The position numbers and the translations under genes were made by a program. Below the pieces are notes generated by a model that was given only the letters and a program-made list of their open reading frames with translations, did no database searches and was not told where the DNA came from. This document shows positions 1 to 8,310 of a stretch of DNA of 50,612 bases, in pieces. The DNA comes from an uncultured Oscillospiraceae bacterium (GTDB taxonomy: Bacteria > Bacillota > Clostridia > Oscillospirales > Ruminococcaceae): the NCBI GenBank assembly GCA_949743955.1, contig CATJVQ010000056.1:1-50612 (forward strand), in the 5' to 3' direction. Position 1 is the first letter of the stretch; every line of letters begins with the position of its first letter.

Positions 1-34
1 AGCCCTCAGACTGCAGAAAAACTGTTTGATCCGC

Positions 35-661
35 TCAGTCCTGCCGGGTGCGCAGGACCCAGTCCCGCAGGAAGCCCACCACGTTCTCGAGCCCTACGCG
101 GTCGCTGTTAAAGGCGAAATCATACTGCTCCATGCGCCCCCAGCGGCGGCCGGTGTAATATTCATAGTAAGCGGCGCGGCGCTTATCGGCCTTCTGGATG
201 GAGGCGGCCGCCTTCTCGCCGGGGAACTGATAGTCCTCCACCGCGCGGCGCACGCGGTTTTCAAGATCCGAATGGATGAAGACATGGACAGCGTCCGGAT
301 CCTCGCGCAGGACATAGTCCGCACAGCGCCCCACGATGACACATGACCCCTTCTCGGCCAAATCGCGGATGACGTTATGCTGGATAATGAAGACACGGTC
401 GTTGAGAGGGAGAACGTCGGGCCGGTCGATAACGCTTGAGGAAACGTTATACATGCCCATGGAAAGGGAGTACAGCAGACTGCTGACAGCCTGCTTGTCG
501 GCATTTTCAAAGATACGTTCCTCAATGCCGCTCTTTTTGGCGGCGAGGGAAATCAGTTCCTTGTCGTAGAATGGGATATCCAGTTCCTTGGCGAGCTGTG
601 CACCGATGGTGCGCCCGCCGCTGCCAAACTGGCGGCTGATGGTGATAATGGTTCTTTTCAT
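35..661 (-). CDS. Cytidylate kinase-like family protein
   Basis: A 208-residue P-loop protein of the cytidylate-kinase-like family common in Clostridia. The N-terminus reads TIITISRQFGSGGRTIGAQL, a Walker A-like loop of the SRQFGSGG type, at residues 4-20. Later come a Cys-containing core (VIVGRCADYVL, about residue 108) and an Arg-rich lid region (ADKRRAAYYEYYTGRRWG, near residue 158), as expected for a nucleoside-monophosphate kinase fold. True Cmk proteins differ in sequence, so the phosphorylation substrate cannot be named. The ATG at 661 follows an AAGGAG site. It is transcribed away from the methyltransferase gene at 878, with its own TTACAA-N17-TATAAT promoter. Family assignment is firm; the exact substrate is unknown. 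Confidence 0.85.
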   Translation of the reverse strand: MKRTIITISRQFGSGGRTIGAQLAKELDIPFYDKELISLAAKKSGIEERIFENADKQAVSSLLYSLSMGMYNVSSSVIDRPDVLPLNDRVFIIQHNVIRDLAEKGSCVIVGRCADYVLREDPDAVHVFIHSDLENRVRRAVEDYQFPGEKAAASIQKADKRRAAYYEYYTGRRWGRMEQYDFAFNSDRVGLENVVGFLRDWVLRTRQD

Positions 662-696
662 AACGAGCCCCGCTCCTTTCCGATTGGATTGTTTTT

Positions 697-725
697 ATTA
701 TAGCACAAAAGCACAGTGATTGTAA
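697..725 (-). promoter_or_regulatory. Sigma-A promoter for the cytidylate kinase-like gene
   Basis: On the minus strand a perfect TATAAT lies at 697-702, with TTACAA 17 bp upstream at 720-725. The start codon at 661 is about 30 nt downstream of the likely start point. The -35 is a weak match. Confidence 0.5.
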
Positions 726-833
726 CACAAAAGCGAAGCGGTTATGTTACAAACAATAGCAGCTATCTATAGATATTATAGCAGATTGTTTGAAAAAATG
801 CCAGAAAAAATCTTCGTTTTTGGTAGAGGAGTA

Positions 834-842
834 TGGTATAAT
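834..842 (+). promoter_or_regulatory. Extended -10 promoter for the RlmI-type gene
   Basis: TGGTATAAT at 834-842 is an extended -10 (TGn plus a perfect TATAAT). No good -35 is seen at 16-18 bp, as is usual for extended -10 promoters. The gene start at 878 is about 30 nt downstream. Confidence 0.5.
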
Positions 843-877
843 GTAAAAATAAAATGCAGCGAACAGGGAGGAAACCC

Positions 878-2098
878 ATGAAACAGACACGGGACTATCC
901 GCGCCTGACGGTGACGGAAAAAGCGGAGAAGCTCATCCGCGCGGGACATCCGTGGATTTATCATACGGAGGTATTCGATGCGCCGTCCTGTGAGGACGGT
1001 GCGCTGACGGACGTACTGAACCGGAAGGGCAGCTATCTGGGGACCGGGTTTTACAACAGCCGCTCGAAGATCCGTGTCCGGCTGATTTCGCGGAACGCGA
1101 ACGATCGCTTCGACGAAGCGTTTTTCCGCCGCCGCTTGTGCTACGCGTGGGATTACCGCAAAGCGGTCATGGGGGAGGATGCGGACTGCTGCCGCCTGAT
1201 TTTCGGCGAGGCGGACTTCTTCCCGGGCCTGACGGTGGACCGCTTCGGGGACATCCTCGTTACGCAGACGCTGTGCCTAGGCATCGAGCGGATAAAGCCG
1301 ATGCTGCTGGAAGCGCTCTGCGCCATCCTGCGGGAGGACGGGCAGGAGATCCGCGCTGTCTATGAGCGCAACGACGTAGCCATCCGCGAGCTGGAGGGGA
1401 TGGAGCAGGGGAAGGGGTTCCTGCCGCTGCCGTCGCTCCCGGATCCGCCGGCGTCCACAAAGACGCAGATCACGGAGAACGGTGTGCGGTACCTCGTCGA
1501 CTATGAAAACGGGCAGAAGACGGGATTCTTTCTCGACCAGAAATACAACCGGCGCGCCGTGGCGGCCCTGAGCCGGGGGCGGCGTGTGCTCGACTGCTTT
1601 ACCCACACGGGATCTTTCGCCCTGAACGCGGCGCTCGGCGGGGCCCAGAGTGTCCATGCGGTGGATATATCGGAGGCCGCTGTCGGCTGCGCGTGGGAGA
1701 ACGCGGCGCTTAACGGCCTTGCGGGGAACATCACATTTTCGGTGGAGAATGTCTTCGACCTGCTTCCCCGCCTGGACAGGGGAGGATACGACTTTATCAT
1801 CCTCGACCCGCCCGCCTTCACCAAATCCCGCCACACCATCGACAGTGCGCGGCGCGGGTATAAGGAAATCAACCTGCGCGCAATGCGCCTCCTGCCGCGC
1901 GGCGGACTCTTAGCGACGTGTTCGTGTTCGCATTTCATGGACGAAGCACTCTTCTGCGAGATGCTCCGTTCCGCTGCCGCCGATGCGGAGGTGTCCCTGC
2001 GGCAGATAGAGGCGCGGCGCCAGTCCCCGGATCACCCCATCCTCTGGAACGTGCCGGAGACAGATTACCTCAAATTCTATCTTTTCCAGGTCGTGTGA
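878..2098 (+). CDS. Class I SAM-dependent rRNA methyltransferase (RlmI type)
   Basis: This is a 406-residue protein of the RlmI/YccW family, which methylates cytosine C5 in 23S rRNA. The N-terminal PUA domain (KLIRAGHPWIYHTEV, about residues 16-30) is followed by a Rossmann methyltransferase domain with the SAM loop VLDCFTHTGSFALNAAL near residue 232 and the catalytic DPPAFTKS motif near residue 310. A C-terminal LLATCSCSH carries the second family Cys. I chose the ATG at 878 because AGGGAGG ends 6 nt before it; an in-frame ATG at 854 has no such site. Length fits the family (about 390-400). It stands alone between the divergent kinase gene and the structured RNA candidate. The exact target base is inferred from family only. 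Confidence 0.88.
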   Translation: MKQTRDYPRLTVTEKAEKLIRAGHPWIYHTEVFDAPSCEDGALTDVLNRKGSYLGTGFYNSRSKIRVRLISRNANDRFDEAFFRRRLCYAWDYRKAVMGEDADCCRLIFGEADFFPGLTVDRFGDILVTQTLCLGIERIKPMLLEALCAILREDGQEIRAVYERNDVAIRELEGMEQGKGFLPLPSLPDPPASTKTQITENGVRYLVDYENGQKTGFFLDQKYNRRAVAALSRGRRVLDCFTHTGSFALNAALGGAQSVHAVDISEAAVGCAWENAALNGLAGNITFSVENVFDLLPRLDRGGYDFIILDPPAFTKSRHTIDSARRGYKEINLRAMRLLPRGGLLATCSCSHFMDEALFCEMLRSAAADAEVSLRQIEARRQSPDHPILWNVPETDYLKFYLFQVV

Positions 2099-2121
2099 TT
2101 CCTGGCTTTGACTAGTCAAAA

Positions 2122-2376
2122 CCGGGGATCACGCGAAAAAGGCCCTTAGAACAACAAATCTGTTCCGGAGGCGGGCGTGTACCGCCGGAGGAACACCTTT
2201 AGAGCAAAGCGGCGGTGAGGAAGCCCAGTGGGCTTCCGGAGCCGGTTTGCGACCTCGAAGGGGTCCTAGGGGAACGGACAGGGCGAGGCGCAGCCGACGC
2301 GGTTGGCGGTTCCTCCCATGCAGCATGTCGACAAAGTCGACACGATGAAAGGAGCGCCTGCAGGCGCTCCTTTTCT
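2122..2376 (+). ncRNA. Candidate structured non-coding RNA ending in an intrinsic terminator
   Basis: The region after the methyltransferase has no credible reading frame but is packed with nested hairpins. GUUCC/GGAAC encloses GGCGG/CCGCC (about 2161-2195). A perfect 8-bp stem GGAAGCCC/GGGCUUCC sits at 2219-2237. GACC/GGUC closes on a short loop at about 2250-2265. GGGGAAC/GUUCCUC encloses CAGCC/GGUUG (about 2269-2316). GTCGACAAAGTCGAC at 2327-2341 gives a 6-bp stem. An intrinsic terminator follows at 2351-2376. I see no clear promoter, so the 5' end is a guess, and it could be a processed 3' UTR. It does not match RNase P, tmRNA, SRP RNA or 6S RNA motifs that I can recognise. Confidence 0.5.
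2351..2376. terminator. Bidirectional intrinsic terminator
   Basis: A perfect GGAGCGCC-TGCA-GGCGCTCC hairpin is followed by TTTTCT on the plus strand and TTTC on the minus strand. It can end the upstream RNA and the lipoprotein gene that converges from the right (stop at 2391). Confidence 0.85.
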
Positions 2377-2390
2377 ATTCGGTATCCGGC

Positions 2391-3794
2391 TTAAGCAATC
2401 GTCTTGACTGCGGTGACGTTGGAGAGATACGTATTTCCGTCCCAGTCGACGAGGGAAAGATCCGTCACGACGACGGCGTTATAGATGATTTCGCGGCCGC
2501 CGCTGTCATAGGCGGTATAGAGGGAGTGCAGGACATATGGCATCCCGCCCTCGCTGCCGACATAGAGGGCGACATGGCCGTTCATGATGATGAGGCTCCC
2601 CGCCGGCTGGTCCAGAATGGCCGCGAGCTTTTCCGCATCGGACATGCCGCTGAGATCCACGGTCTGGGCGGCGGGCATGACCGCCTGCTGGGACGAGTTG
2701 CGCGGGAGCTTAAAGCCGAAGGTGCGGAATACATCGTCCACCAGAGCGGTGGAGTCGCGCGACTTGTTCATGCCGCTCCAGCCGTGCCGGTCGCCCGCGA
2801 GCTTGAACGCCTGCCGCAGGAGCGCCGCCTGCGAATACGGCAGGACTCCCTCATGCACGTCCGCGTTCCACGGCACGAGAGCCTGAACGGTGTGGAAGCG
2901 CCCGTTGGAGTCGCGCGCGGGCAGAAGGACGGCGTAGCCGCTCTCGGTGGACATGAAGTCGATGGTCTCAGGCACACTCGAGAGGAGGGGGAGCGTTGTT
3001 CCCATAAAGAGTTCCAGCCCCGACGCTGTCTCGTTATACACATTTTCGTTGAGCGTCACACGGTTCCCTGTCACGACAAGCACCTCGCCGGCATCGGCGT
3101 AGCGCGCCCATTCGGAACTGTCGGTCTCGGCGACAGCCTCAGCGTCCACCCAGCCGCGGTAGTTCCACGCCTGCACGAACAGCCACTCCCCGTCCGCCGA
3201 TGGGTGCAGGATGCGCACCGGCTCAAATACGTTTAGGCGTGTCTCATTGAAGAGGTCGAATTCGAGATCGCTGTCCATCTCATAGGAGGGCTGCGCGGTG
3301 GGGAAGGTGCGCATCAGCGTGTTTTTGACGATGAAGCCGTATCCCACTTCTCCGCGCTCCGGCACATTCTCAAGCCCGATGTTGGCGCTAATGCGCGCAT
3401 AATCCTCCTCCGACGCTTTCCCCCCGTCCGTATAGCGGGTATCGCTCGGAAGAGCGGCTTCCTCCAGCATCGCGCGCAGTTCGCTCCCGGCAATGGAATC
3501 ACCCATCGCGGCCAGATCCACGCATTTTGTGTTCGGATCCGCAGCCAGCGACGCGTTATACCCCTCATAGTCCGGGCTGGAGGCGCCGGATGAATTCAGC
3601 TTTTCCAGCCAGTAGCCCGCCGAATAGATACCGCCCGCCGTATCCTCGTCCGGAACGTTCTGCGAGGGCTGCGGGGATGAGGAGACGGGTTCATCGAGTT
3701 CTTTATCCTCCGGCTTCTGTTTGCAGCCGGCCGCGCCCAACATTAGACACAGCGCCAGAAGCCCGGCGCCGAAACGAAGACTCTCTTTTTTCAT
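2391..3794 (-). CDS. Lipoprotein with SH3-like and NlpC/P60-like domains, catalytic Cys replaced
   Basis: A 467-residue exported lipoprotein. The signal peptide ends in a lipobox with Cys24 (MLGAAGC), followed by a Ser/Pro/Asp-rich linker. The middle holds SH3-type segments (for example GEWLFVQAWNYRGWVDAEAV, about residue 205). The C-terminal region matches the NlpC/P60 core (DDVFRTFGFKLPRNSSQQ and GHVALYVG with His407). The family active-site motif D-C-S-G-x reads D-S-T-A-L here, with Ser348 (codon TCC) where the nucleophilic Cys belongs. The usual role is hydrolysis of peptidoglycan peptide bonds; this copy may be an inactive binder or regulator. It has its own TTGAAA-N17-TATAAT promoter. 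Domain calls are by motif only. Confidence 0.78.
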   Translation of the reverse strand: MKKESLRFGAGLLALCLMLGAAGCKQKPEDKELDEPVSSSPQPSQNVPDEDTAGGIYSAGYWLEKLNSSGASSPDYEGYNASLAADPNTKCVDLAAMGDSIAGSELRAMLEEAALPSDTRYTDGGKASEEDYARISANIGLENVPERGEVGYGFIVKNTLMRTFPTAQPSYEMDSDLEFDLFNETRLNVFEPVRILHPSADGEWLFVQAWNYRGWVDAEAVAETDSSEWARYADAGEVLVVTGNRVTLNENVYNETASGLELFMGTTLPLLSSVPETIDFMSTESGYAVLLPARDSNGRFHTVQALVPWNADVHEGVLPYSQAALLRQAFKLAGDRHGWSGMNKSRDSTALVDDVFRTFGFKLPRNSSQQAVMPAAQTVDLSGMSDAEKLAAILDQPAGSLIIMNGHVALYVGSEGGMPYVLHSLYTAYDSGGREIIYNAVVVTDLSLVDWDGNTYLSNVTAVKTIA

Positions 3795-3821
3795 ACGTTC
3801 CTCCTCTGTGCAGTTTTTTCA

Positions 3822-3850
3822 ATTATACCCCATAGCGCGGGAAATTTCAA
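3822..3850 (-). promoter_or_regulatory. Sigma-A promoter for the SH3/NlpC-like lipoprotein
   Basis: On the minus strand TTGAAA (3845-3850) and TATAAT (3822-3827) are separated by 17 bp. AGGAGGAACGT then leads directly into the ATG at 3794. Confidence 0.8.
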
Positions 3851-3912
3851 GAAACCTCGACGGTCGGTATGCCCCGCAGGATGAAATTAGCAATATTTTT
3901 TTAGAACAGATA

Positions 3913-3942
3913 GTGACAGACTGCTTTTTGATGTGCTAAAAT
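3913..3942 (+). promoter_or_regulatory. Probable promoter for the hybrid histidine kinase
   Basis: GTGACA (3913-3918) and TAAAAT (3937-3942) are separated by 18 bp, about 40 nt before the ATG at 3985. The match is moderate. Confidence 0.45.
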
Positions 3943-3984
3943 AACTCTTGGAACGGCAACGACGGATAACGAGGAAGGTTCATC

Positions 3985-6186
3985 ATGAACGAGCAGAAAA
4001 ATGAATACAATCTGATTGAGTATGTATTGACTCTGCTGAGTACTTCCGCGCTGAACAATCTGGATATGGACAGCCTGATGGAAAACAGCGGGCAAGCCGC
4101 TCCCGGATTTCTGCCGGATACGCGCGACACCAAGACCGTATACGAAGTGATTCAGTTTATGGAGGAGATGCCCGGTGGGTTTCTCATCTACCGGGCGGAC
4201 GGCGATGAGGAAATCATTTACGCCAACAGGGCGCTGCTCCGTATCTTCCAATGCGAGACCATGAGGGAATTCCGCACCCTGACGGGGAACTCCTTCCGGG
4301 GCATGGTCCATCCGGACGATCTGGAGGAAGTGGAGGAGAGCATCTGGGCGCAGATCGCCTCCAACCAGTACGATCTAGACTACGTGGAGTATCGGATCAT
4401 CCGTCAGGACGGGGCTGTCTGCCGGGTGGAGGATTATGGACACTTCATCCACAGCGACAGGGTCGGGAACATTTTCTATGTGTTTATCACCGACGCGACG
4501 GAAAAAATGGACCGCCAGCGCGCAGAAAAGGAGAAGCTCCAAAACCTGATTGAGAAATATGATCAGGAGAGGGCGCTCATCAACCAGGAGCATCTGCGGC
4601 GGCTGGAGGTCATTGAGGGACTCAGCATCAACTATGAGTCCATCCTCTATGCGGATTTGGACCGGGACAGAATTCTCCCCTACCGCCTGAGCAGCCGGAC
4701 GACGCATCAGTTTGATGAGAAGTTTGAGACCCGTTCGCTCTCTTGGTATGTGAAGGATTACGTCGACTTCTGGGTGCATCCGGAGGACCGCGAGCTTGTC
4801 GCTAAAAACACAGAACCGGAGTATATCCGCGAAAAGCTGCGTGAAAGCAAGACATATTATATCAACTACCGCGTCATCAACAGGGGGGAGATCCAGTATA
4901 TCCAGCTCCGCCTAGTCAATGTGGGCCGGGGCGAGAATGTGTCGCAGATTGTCATGGGCTACCGCTGCATTGATGAGGAAGTCCTGCGCGACATGGAGCA
5001 GAACAAGCTCCTTGAGGAGGCGCTCAACAACGCGAATTTGGCTATTGTCGCCAAGAACACCTTTCTCTCGAACATGTCTCACGACATGCGCACCCCTCTT
5101 AATGCTATCTTTGGTTTTACAGCTCTCGCCAGAAAAAATATCCTAGACAGCCGGGAGGCCTCAAAATATCTGGATAAAATTGAAGCCTCCAGCCGGCAGC
5201 TTCTGGATCTGATTGAGAAGGTGCTGGAAATTGCCTGGACAGAGTCCCACGATTCCCTCACCGAGGAGACCGAGTGCGACATTGAGGAGATCGCCGGGGA
5301 GGTATATGATTTCCTGCTTCCGCAGGCGGCCGAAAAGAACATCACATTTTTTACCGATTATACAGAGCTTCGGCACAGCGGTATTTACAGCGATCCGGAG
5401 CGGCTCCGCCAGCTTCTGATGTATTTGGCGAACAATGCCGTGACGTATACAAAGTCCGGCGGGAAAGTGGACATCATTGTCCGGGAAACCGAGATGCTGC
5501 CGGGTCACTGCGCGGTCTATCAGTTCATCGTCCGGGACACGGGCATCGGCATCAGCAAGGAGTTCCTTGAGCGGATTTTCGAGCCGTATGAGCGGGAAAG
5601 AAACATCACTATCAGTGGCATCCACGGCATCGGCCTAGGGCTGACCATTGCGAAAAATATTGTCCGGATTATGGGCGGCACGATTGAGGCGAAAAGCAAA
5701 CTCGGAGAGGGCAGTACCTTCACGGTTACACTGCGCTTCCGTTTACAGGATCAGTCGGATTTTTCCAGAGACGGGGAGCAGGCCGATAGGGTCTGCCTGA
5801 CCGGCAAGAAAATCCTGCTGGTGGAGGACAATGAGATCAACCTGGAGATCGAGACAGAGCTCCTTGAGGAGGCGGGATTCTTCATCGACACGGCTACCGA
5901 CGGCAGCGACGCTGTGGAAAAGGTGTCCGCCTCCCGGCCCGGCGACTACGATCTCGTCCTCATGGACATCCAGATGCCGGTCATGGACGGCCGGCAGGCA
6001 GCGCGCGCCATCCGGGGACTGAAGGATCCGGTGCTGGCGGGAATCCCGATTATCGCGCTGTCGGCCAACGCCTTTGAAAGCGATATCCGCGCTTCGATTG
6101 AAAGCGGGATGGATGCCCACCTGACAAAGCCTCTCGACTTCCCGATGCTTCTGCGCGCAATCGAAAGGCTTTTCGAGCAGCACTAG
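3985..6186 (+). CDS. PAS-domain hybrid histidine kinase with receiver domain
   Basis: A 733-residue signalling protein without visible membrane segments, so probably cytosolic. Domains in order: a PAS/PAS_3 sensor (about residues 55-175, with GGFLIYRADGDEEIIYANRA), a linker with a second PAS-like stretch (about 210-335), HisKA with phospho-acceptor His near 366 in SNMSHDMRTPLNA, a HATPase_c domain with N box NNAVTYTKSGG (about 483) and G1 box DTGIGIS (about 518), and a C-terminal receiver (KILLVEDNEINLE, about 612) with phospho-acceptor Asp near 661 in LMDIQMPVMDG. No DNA-binding output domain or partner regulator is nearby, so the downstream partner and signal are unknown. The start follows GAGGAAGG. 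Its stop at 6186 faces a tandem hairpin repeat shared with the converging GNAT gene. Confidence 0.93.
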   Translation: MNEQKNEYNLIEYVLTLLSTSALNNLDMDSLMENSGQAAPGFLPDTRDTKTVYEVIQFMEEMPGGFLIYRADGDEEIIYANRALLRIFQCETMREFRTLTGNSFRGMVHPDDLEEVEESIWAQIASNQYDLDYVEYRIIRQDGAVCRVEDYGHFIHSDRVGNIFYVFITDATEKMDRQRAEKEKLQNLIEKYDQERALINQEHLRRLEVIEGLSINYESILYADLDRDRILPYRLSSRTTHQFDEKFETRSLSWYVKDYVDFWVHPEDRELVAKNTEPEYIREKLRESKTYYINYRVINRGEIQYIQLRLVNVGRGENVSQIVMGYRCIDEEVLRDMEQNKLLEEALNNANLAIVAKNTFLSNMSHDMRTPLNAIFGFTALARKNILDSREASKYLDKIEASSRQLLDLIEKVLEIAWTESHDSLTEETECDIEEIAGEVYDFLLPQAAEKNITFFTDYTELRHSGIYSDPERLRQLLMYLANNAVTYTKSGGKVDIIVRETEMLPGHCAVYQFIVRDTGIGISKEFLERIFEPYERERNITISGIHGIGLGLTIAKNIVRIMGGTIEAKSKLGEGSTFTVTLRFRLQDQSDFSRDGEQADRVCLTGKKILLVEDNEINLEIETELLEEAGFFIDTATDGSDAVEKVSASRPGDYDLVLMDIQMPVMDGRQAARAIRGLKDPVLAGIPIIALSANAFESDIRASIESGMDAHLTKPLDFPMLLRAIERLFEQH

Positions 6187-6210
6187 GCAGTATAAGGAGC
6201 GGCTGAACCG

Positions 6211-6330
6211 GATGGACGAGCTTTGCTCATACTGGATGGATGAGCTTTGCTCATACTGGATGGACGAGCTTTGCTCATACTGGATGGATGAGCTTTGCTC
6301 ATACTGGATGGATGAGCTTTGCTCATACAT
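6211..6330. repeat. Five tandem copies of a 24-bp hairpin-forming repeat
   Basis: Five head-to-tail units of 24 bp start at 6211, 6235, 6259, 6283 and 6307. They differ only at GACGAG versus GATGAG and at the final 3 bases. Each unit contains ATGAGC-TTT-GCTCAT (or the one-base variant), a 6-bp stem with a 3-nt loop. The array fills the gap between two converging genes and the last copy runs over the stop codon of the GNAT gene. There are no spacers between copies. It may act as a set of transcript-end hairpins. Confidence 0.9.
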
Positions 6331-7198
6331 CCCGTAGCCTAGCAAGCGGGACAGCGTAGTATTCGTAGACGGATACTGTCTCAAACCCGCATGAGCGGTA
6401 CAGCGCCCGGGCCGGTTCGTTCTGGGGGCTGACATAGAGTGCGGTAGGCATGTCCGGCGGGGCCCAGCGGCTGGTACCGGCGAGGAGTGTCTGCATCAGC
6501 CGGCGGCCCACGCCCTGCCGCCGGCAGGAGGGCGTGACGCACATCCCAAAAATGAGCGGCCGCTCTCCGCTGTGATCGATGCAGCCGCAGCCGGCGATCT
6601 GCCCGTCCAGCTCCGCCACGAGGAGATCCGTCGTCGTGCTTCTGAGCGACTGCCCGATATAGCGCGCCGCGACATCGGGCGTAGAGCCGAACGCGGCGAT
6701 GTGAAGTGCCCGAAGCGCGGCGAAATCCTCTGTCGTACCGGGGCGGACATCCGGTGCGGGTGTCCGGTGGCGGCGCGGCGGGTGGCAGAGCATCAGTTCC
6801 TCCGCCTCCTCGAAGGTGGCCCCCAGCCAGGCGACAATGGCCATGCGGTCAGGGAAGGCCTGTTCTGTCTGAAAGAGAAGCTTGGAATAGCGGAAGCGTT
6901 CCAGCTCCCGGCATGCGGCAGCAATGAGGGTGCGGAAGCCCCCCCGTCCGCGCGCCTCCGGCAGAACGTAGGCCGAGACCTCTGCACAGACCGTATTGTC
7001 AGCGTCCAGGTCCAATACGCCTACAAGTCGGTTCCCGTCCCACAGGAGGAAAAAAGCGTCCATCTCCGGATAGGCGTTGAAGCGGTTGCTCAGATAGAGT
7101 TCATTATAGGTACCGTCGCTCTGGTTGCATGCGGCTATCAGCGTGCGGATGTCCCACTGGGTGTGTTCGTCCAGTGCTGTGCAGGAGGTCACTCTCAT
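6323..7198 (-). CDS. Tandem-GNAT acetyltransferase
   Basis: At 291 residues this is about twice the length of a single GNAT domain. An N-terminal half shows a degenerate acetyl-CoA loop (LPEARGRGGFRTLIAAACREL, about residues 80-100). The C-terminal half has the good motif VTPSCRRQGVGRRLMQTLL (about 222-240), preceded by AGCGCIDHSGERPLIFGMC. The end, RALYRSCGFETVSVYEYY, is the usual GNAT beta-strand 6/7 region. It probably transfers an acetyl group from acetyl-CoA to a small molecule or peptide; substrate unknown. The ATG at 7198 follows AAAGGACG. Its stop codon lies inside the last of the 24-bp tandem repeats. Confidence 0.85.
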   Translation of the reverse strand: MRVTSCTALDEHTQWDIRTLIAACNQSDGTYNELYLSNRFNAYPEMDAFFLLWDGNRLVGVLDLDADNTVCAEVSAYVLPEARGRGGFRTLIAAACRELERFRYSKLLFQTEQAFPDRMAIVAWLGATFEEAEELMLCHPPRRHRTPAPDVRPGTTEDFAALRALHIAAFGSTPDVAARYIGQSLRSTTTDLLVAELDGQIAGCGCIDHSGERPLIFGMCVTPSCRRQGVGRRLMQTLLAGTSRWAPPDMPTALYVSPQNEPARALYRSCGFETVSVYEYYAVPLARLRDV

Positions 7199-7347
7199 GT
7201 GATTTCGTCCTTTCGATCGTCAGTTATGAAATCGGGAAAAACAAGGAAAACGATCCCTGCCGGATTTTTCTTTCCCGCGGGGTGACAATACAGAGGGGGT
7301 TCTCATCAGGGGACTTCTTCAAAAAAAGCAGAAGGAGAGAACAGAAA

Positions 7348-8298
7348 ATGAAAAAGCTGTACGTGTTTCTAACTGCCGCTATGCTGGCTGCGGCCATGGC
7401 ACCCCCAGCCGCTGCCGCGGGAGTGTTGACAGCCCGTGAAGCGCGCGCCGCCGCGCAGGCGGCAGTCCCGGAGGGGAGTGTCTGGGTCAACACTGAGGAT
7501 GACGACGGGCGCTTCGAGGTCCGGCTTTATAACGACGTGAAGCAGGAAAAATACGAGGTCAAGGTGAGCAGGGCAACGGGGAAAGTCGTCTCCTTTGACA
7601 GTGAACGCAGCGACAGCCGCGGCGGCAGCCAGGTTGCGCTCACGGAGGAGCAGGCGAAAGCGATCGTCACCGCGGAATTCCCGGGCGCGCAGATCCTCTC
7701 CTGCACGCTCGAAAAAGACGACGGCCTGTTCGAATACCACATTGAGTTTACGGCCGAGAGCGTTTACGGCGAGATGGACATCCATCCGCAGACAGGGGTA
7801 GTGCTCGAGCGCGACCTGCATGTGGGCACGCGCCCGACCCCCACGGACATCAGCACGCTGATAACGGCTAAGAGGGCGATGGAGCTTGCCCAGGCGAGAG
7901 TTCCTAGCGCCATTGTCACCGACGTGGACCTCGAGCGGGAGGACGGCGCGTGGTTCTATGAGGTGGAGATGGTGAAGAACGGCGTGGAATACAATGTTAT
8001 CCTTGACGCTATGGACGGGAAGGTGCTCTGGAGCGGCTTCCACCATGACGTGTGGGAGGACGCTGTGGACTCAGCTGTCTCTGGCCAGCAGACAGAGAAG
8101 AGCATCCTTTCTGACGCGGAGGTTCGCCGGATTGCGCAGTCCCGTGTTCCGGGCGCGGCGATTCATAAATGCAAGCTCGACCATGACGACGGACGCCTGA
8201 TCTATGAAATCGAAATGAAGAAGGGCGGCCTTGAATACGAACTGGAGATCGACGCCTACTCCGGCTCCATCCTCAATTATGAGGTGGACGACGACTGA
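7348..8298 (+). CDS. Secreted protein with four PepSY domains
   Basis: A 316-residue exported protein. The signal peptide (MKKLYVFLTAAMLAAAM, then an Ala-rich cleavage region near residue 25) precedes four PepSY repeats beginning around residues 30, 95, 172 and 254. Each shows the pattern of an Ala-rich helix, a V-P-G/S turn, then acidic D/E-D-G strands ending in a turn such as DAMDGKVL. PepSY domains are found in inhibitors of secreted peptidases and in envelope proteins, and are thought to bind peptides or proteases. I chose the ATG at 7348 because GAAGGAGAG precedes it and the signal peptide starts there; the longer frame upstream is unsupported. The gene ends at a strong terminator. Function beyond the fold is unknown. 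Confidence 0.85.
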   Translation: MKKLYVFLTAAMLAAAMAPPAAAAGVLTAREARAAAQAAVPEGSVWVNTEDDDGRFEVRLYNDVKQEKYEVKVSRATGKVVSFDSERSDSRGGSQVALTEEQAKAIVTAEFPGAQILSCTLEKDDGLFEYHIEFTAESVYGEMDIHPQTGVVLERDLHVGTRPTPTDISTLITAKRAMELAQARVPSAIVTDVDLEREDGAWFYEVEMVKNGVEYNVILDAMDGKVLWSGFHHDVWEDAVDSAVSGQQTEKSILSDAEVRRIAQSRVPGAAIHKCKLDHDDGRLIYEIEMKKGGLEYELEIDAYSGSILNYEVDDD

Positions 8299-8310
8299 TT
8301 CCCTTGACAA

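Noticed and set aside
6211-6330. CRISPR array
   Set aside because: The 24-bp units are directly adjacent without spacers, and no cas genes are present.
5743-6435. A minus-strand frame carrying five YEQSSSIQ peptide repeats
   Set aside because: The peptide repeat is only a translation of the 24-bp DNA repeat, and the frame overlaps the receiver domain of the kinase. No start site supports it.
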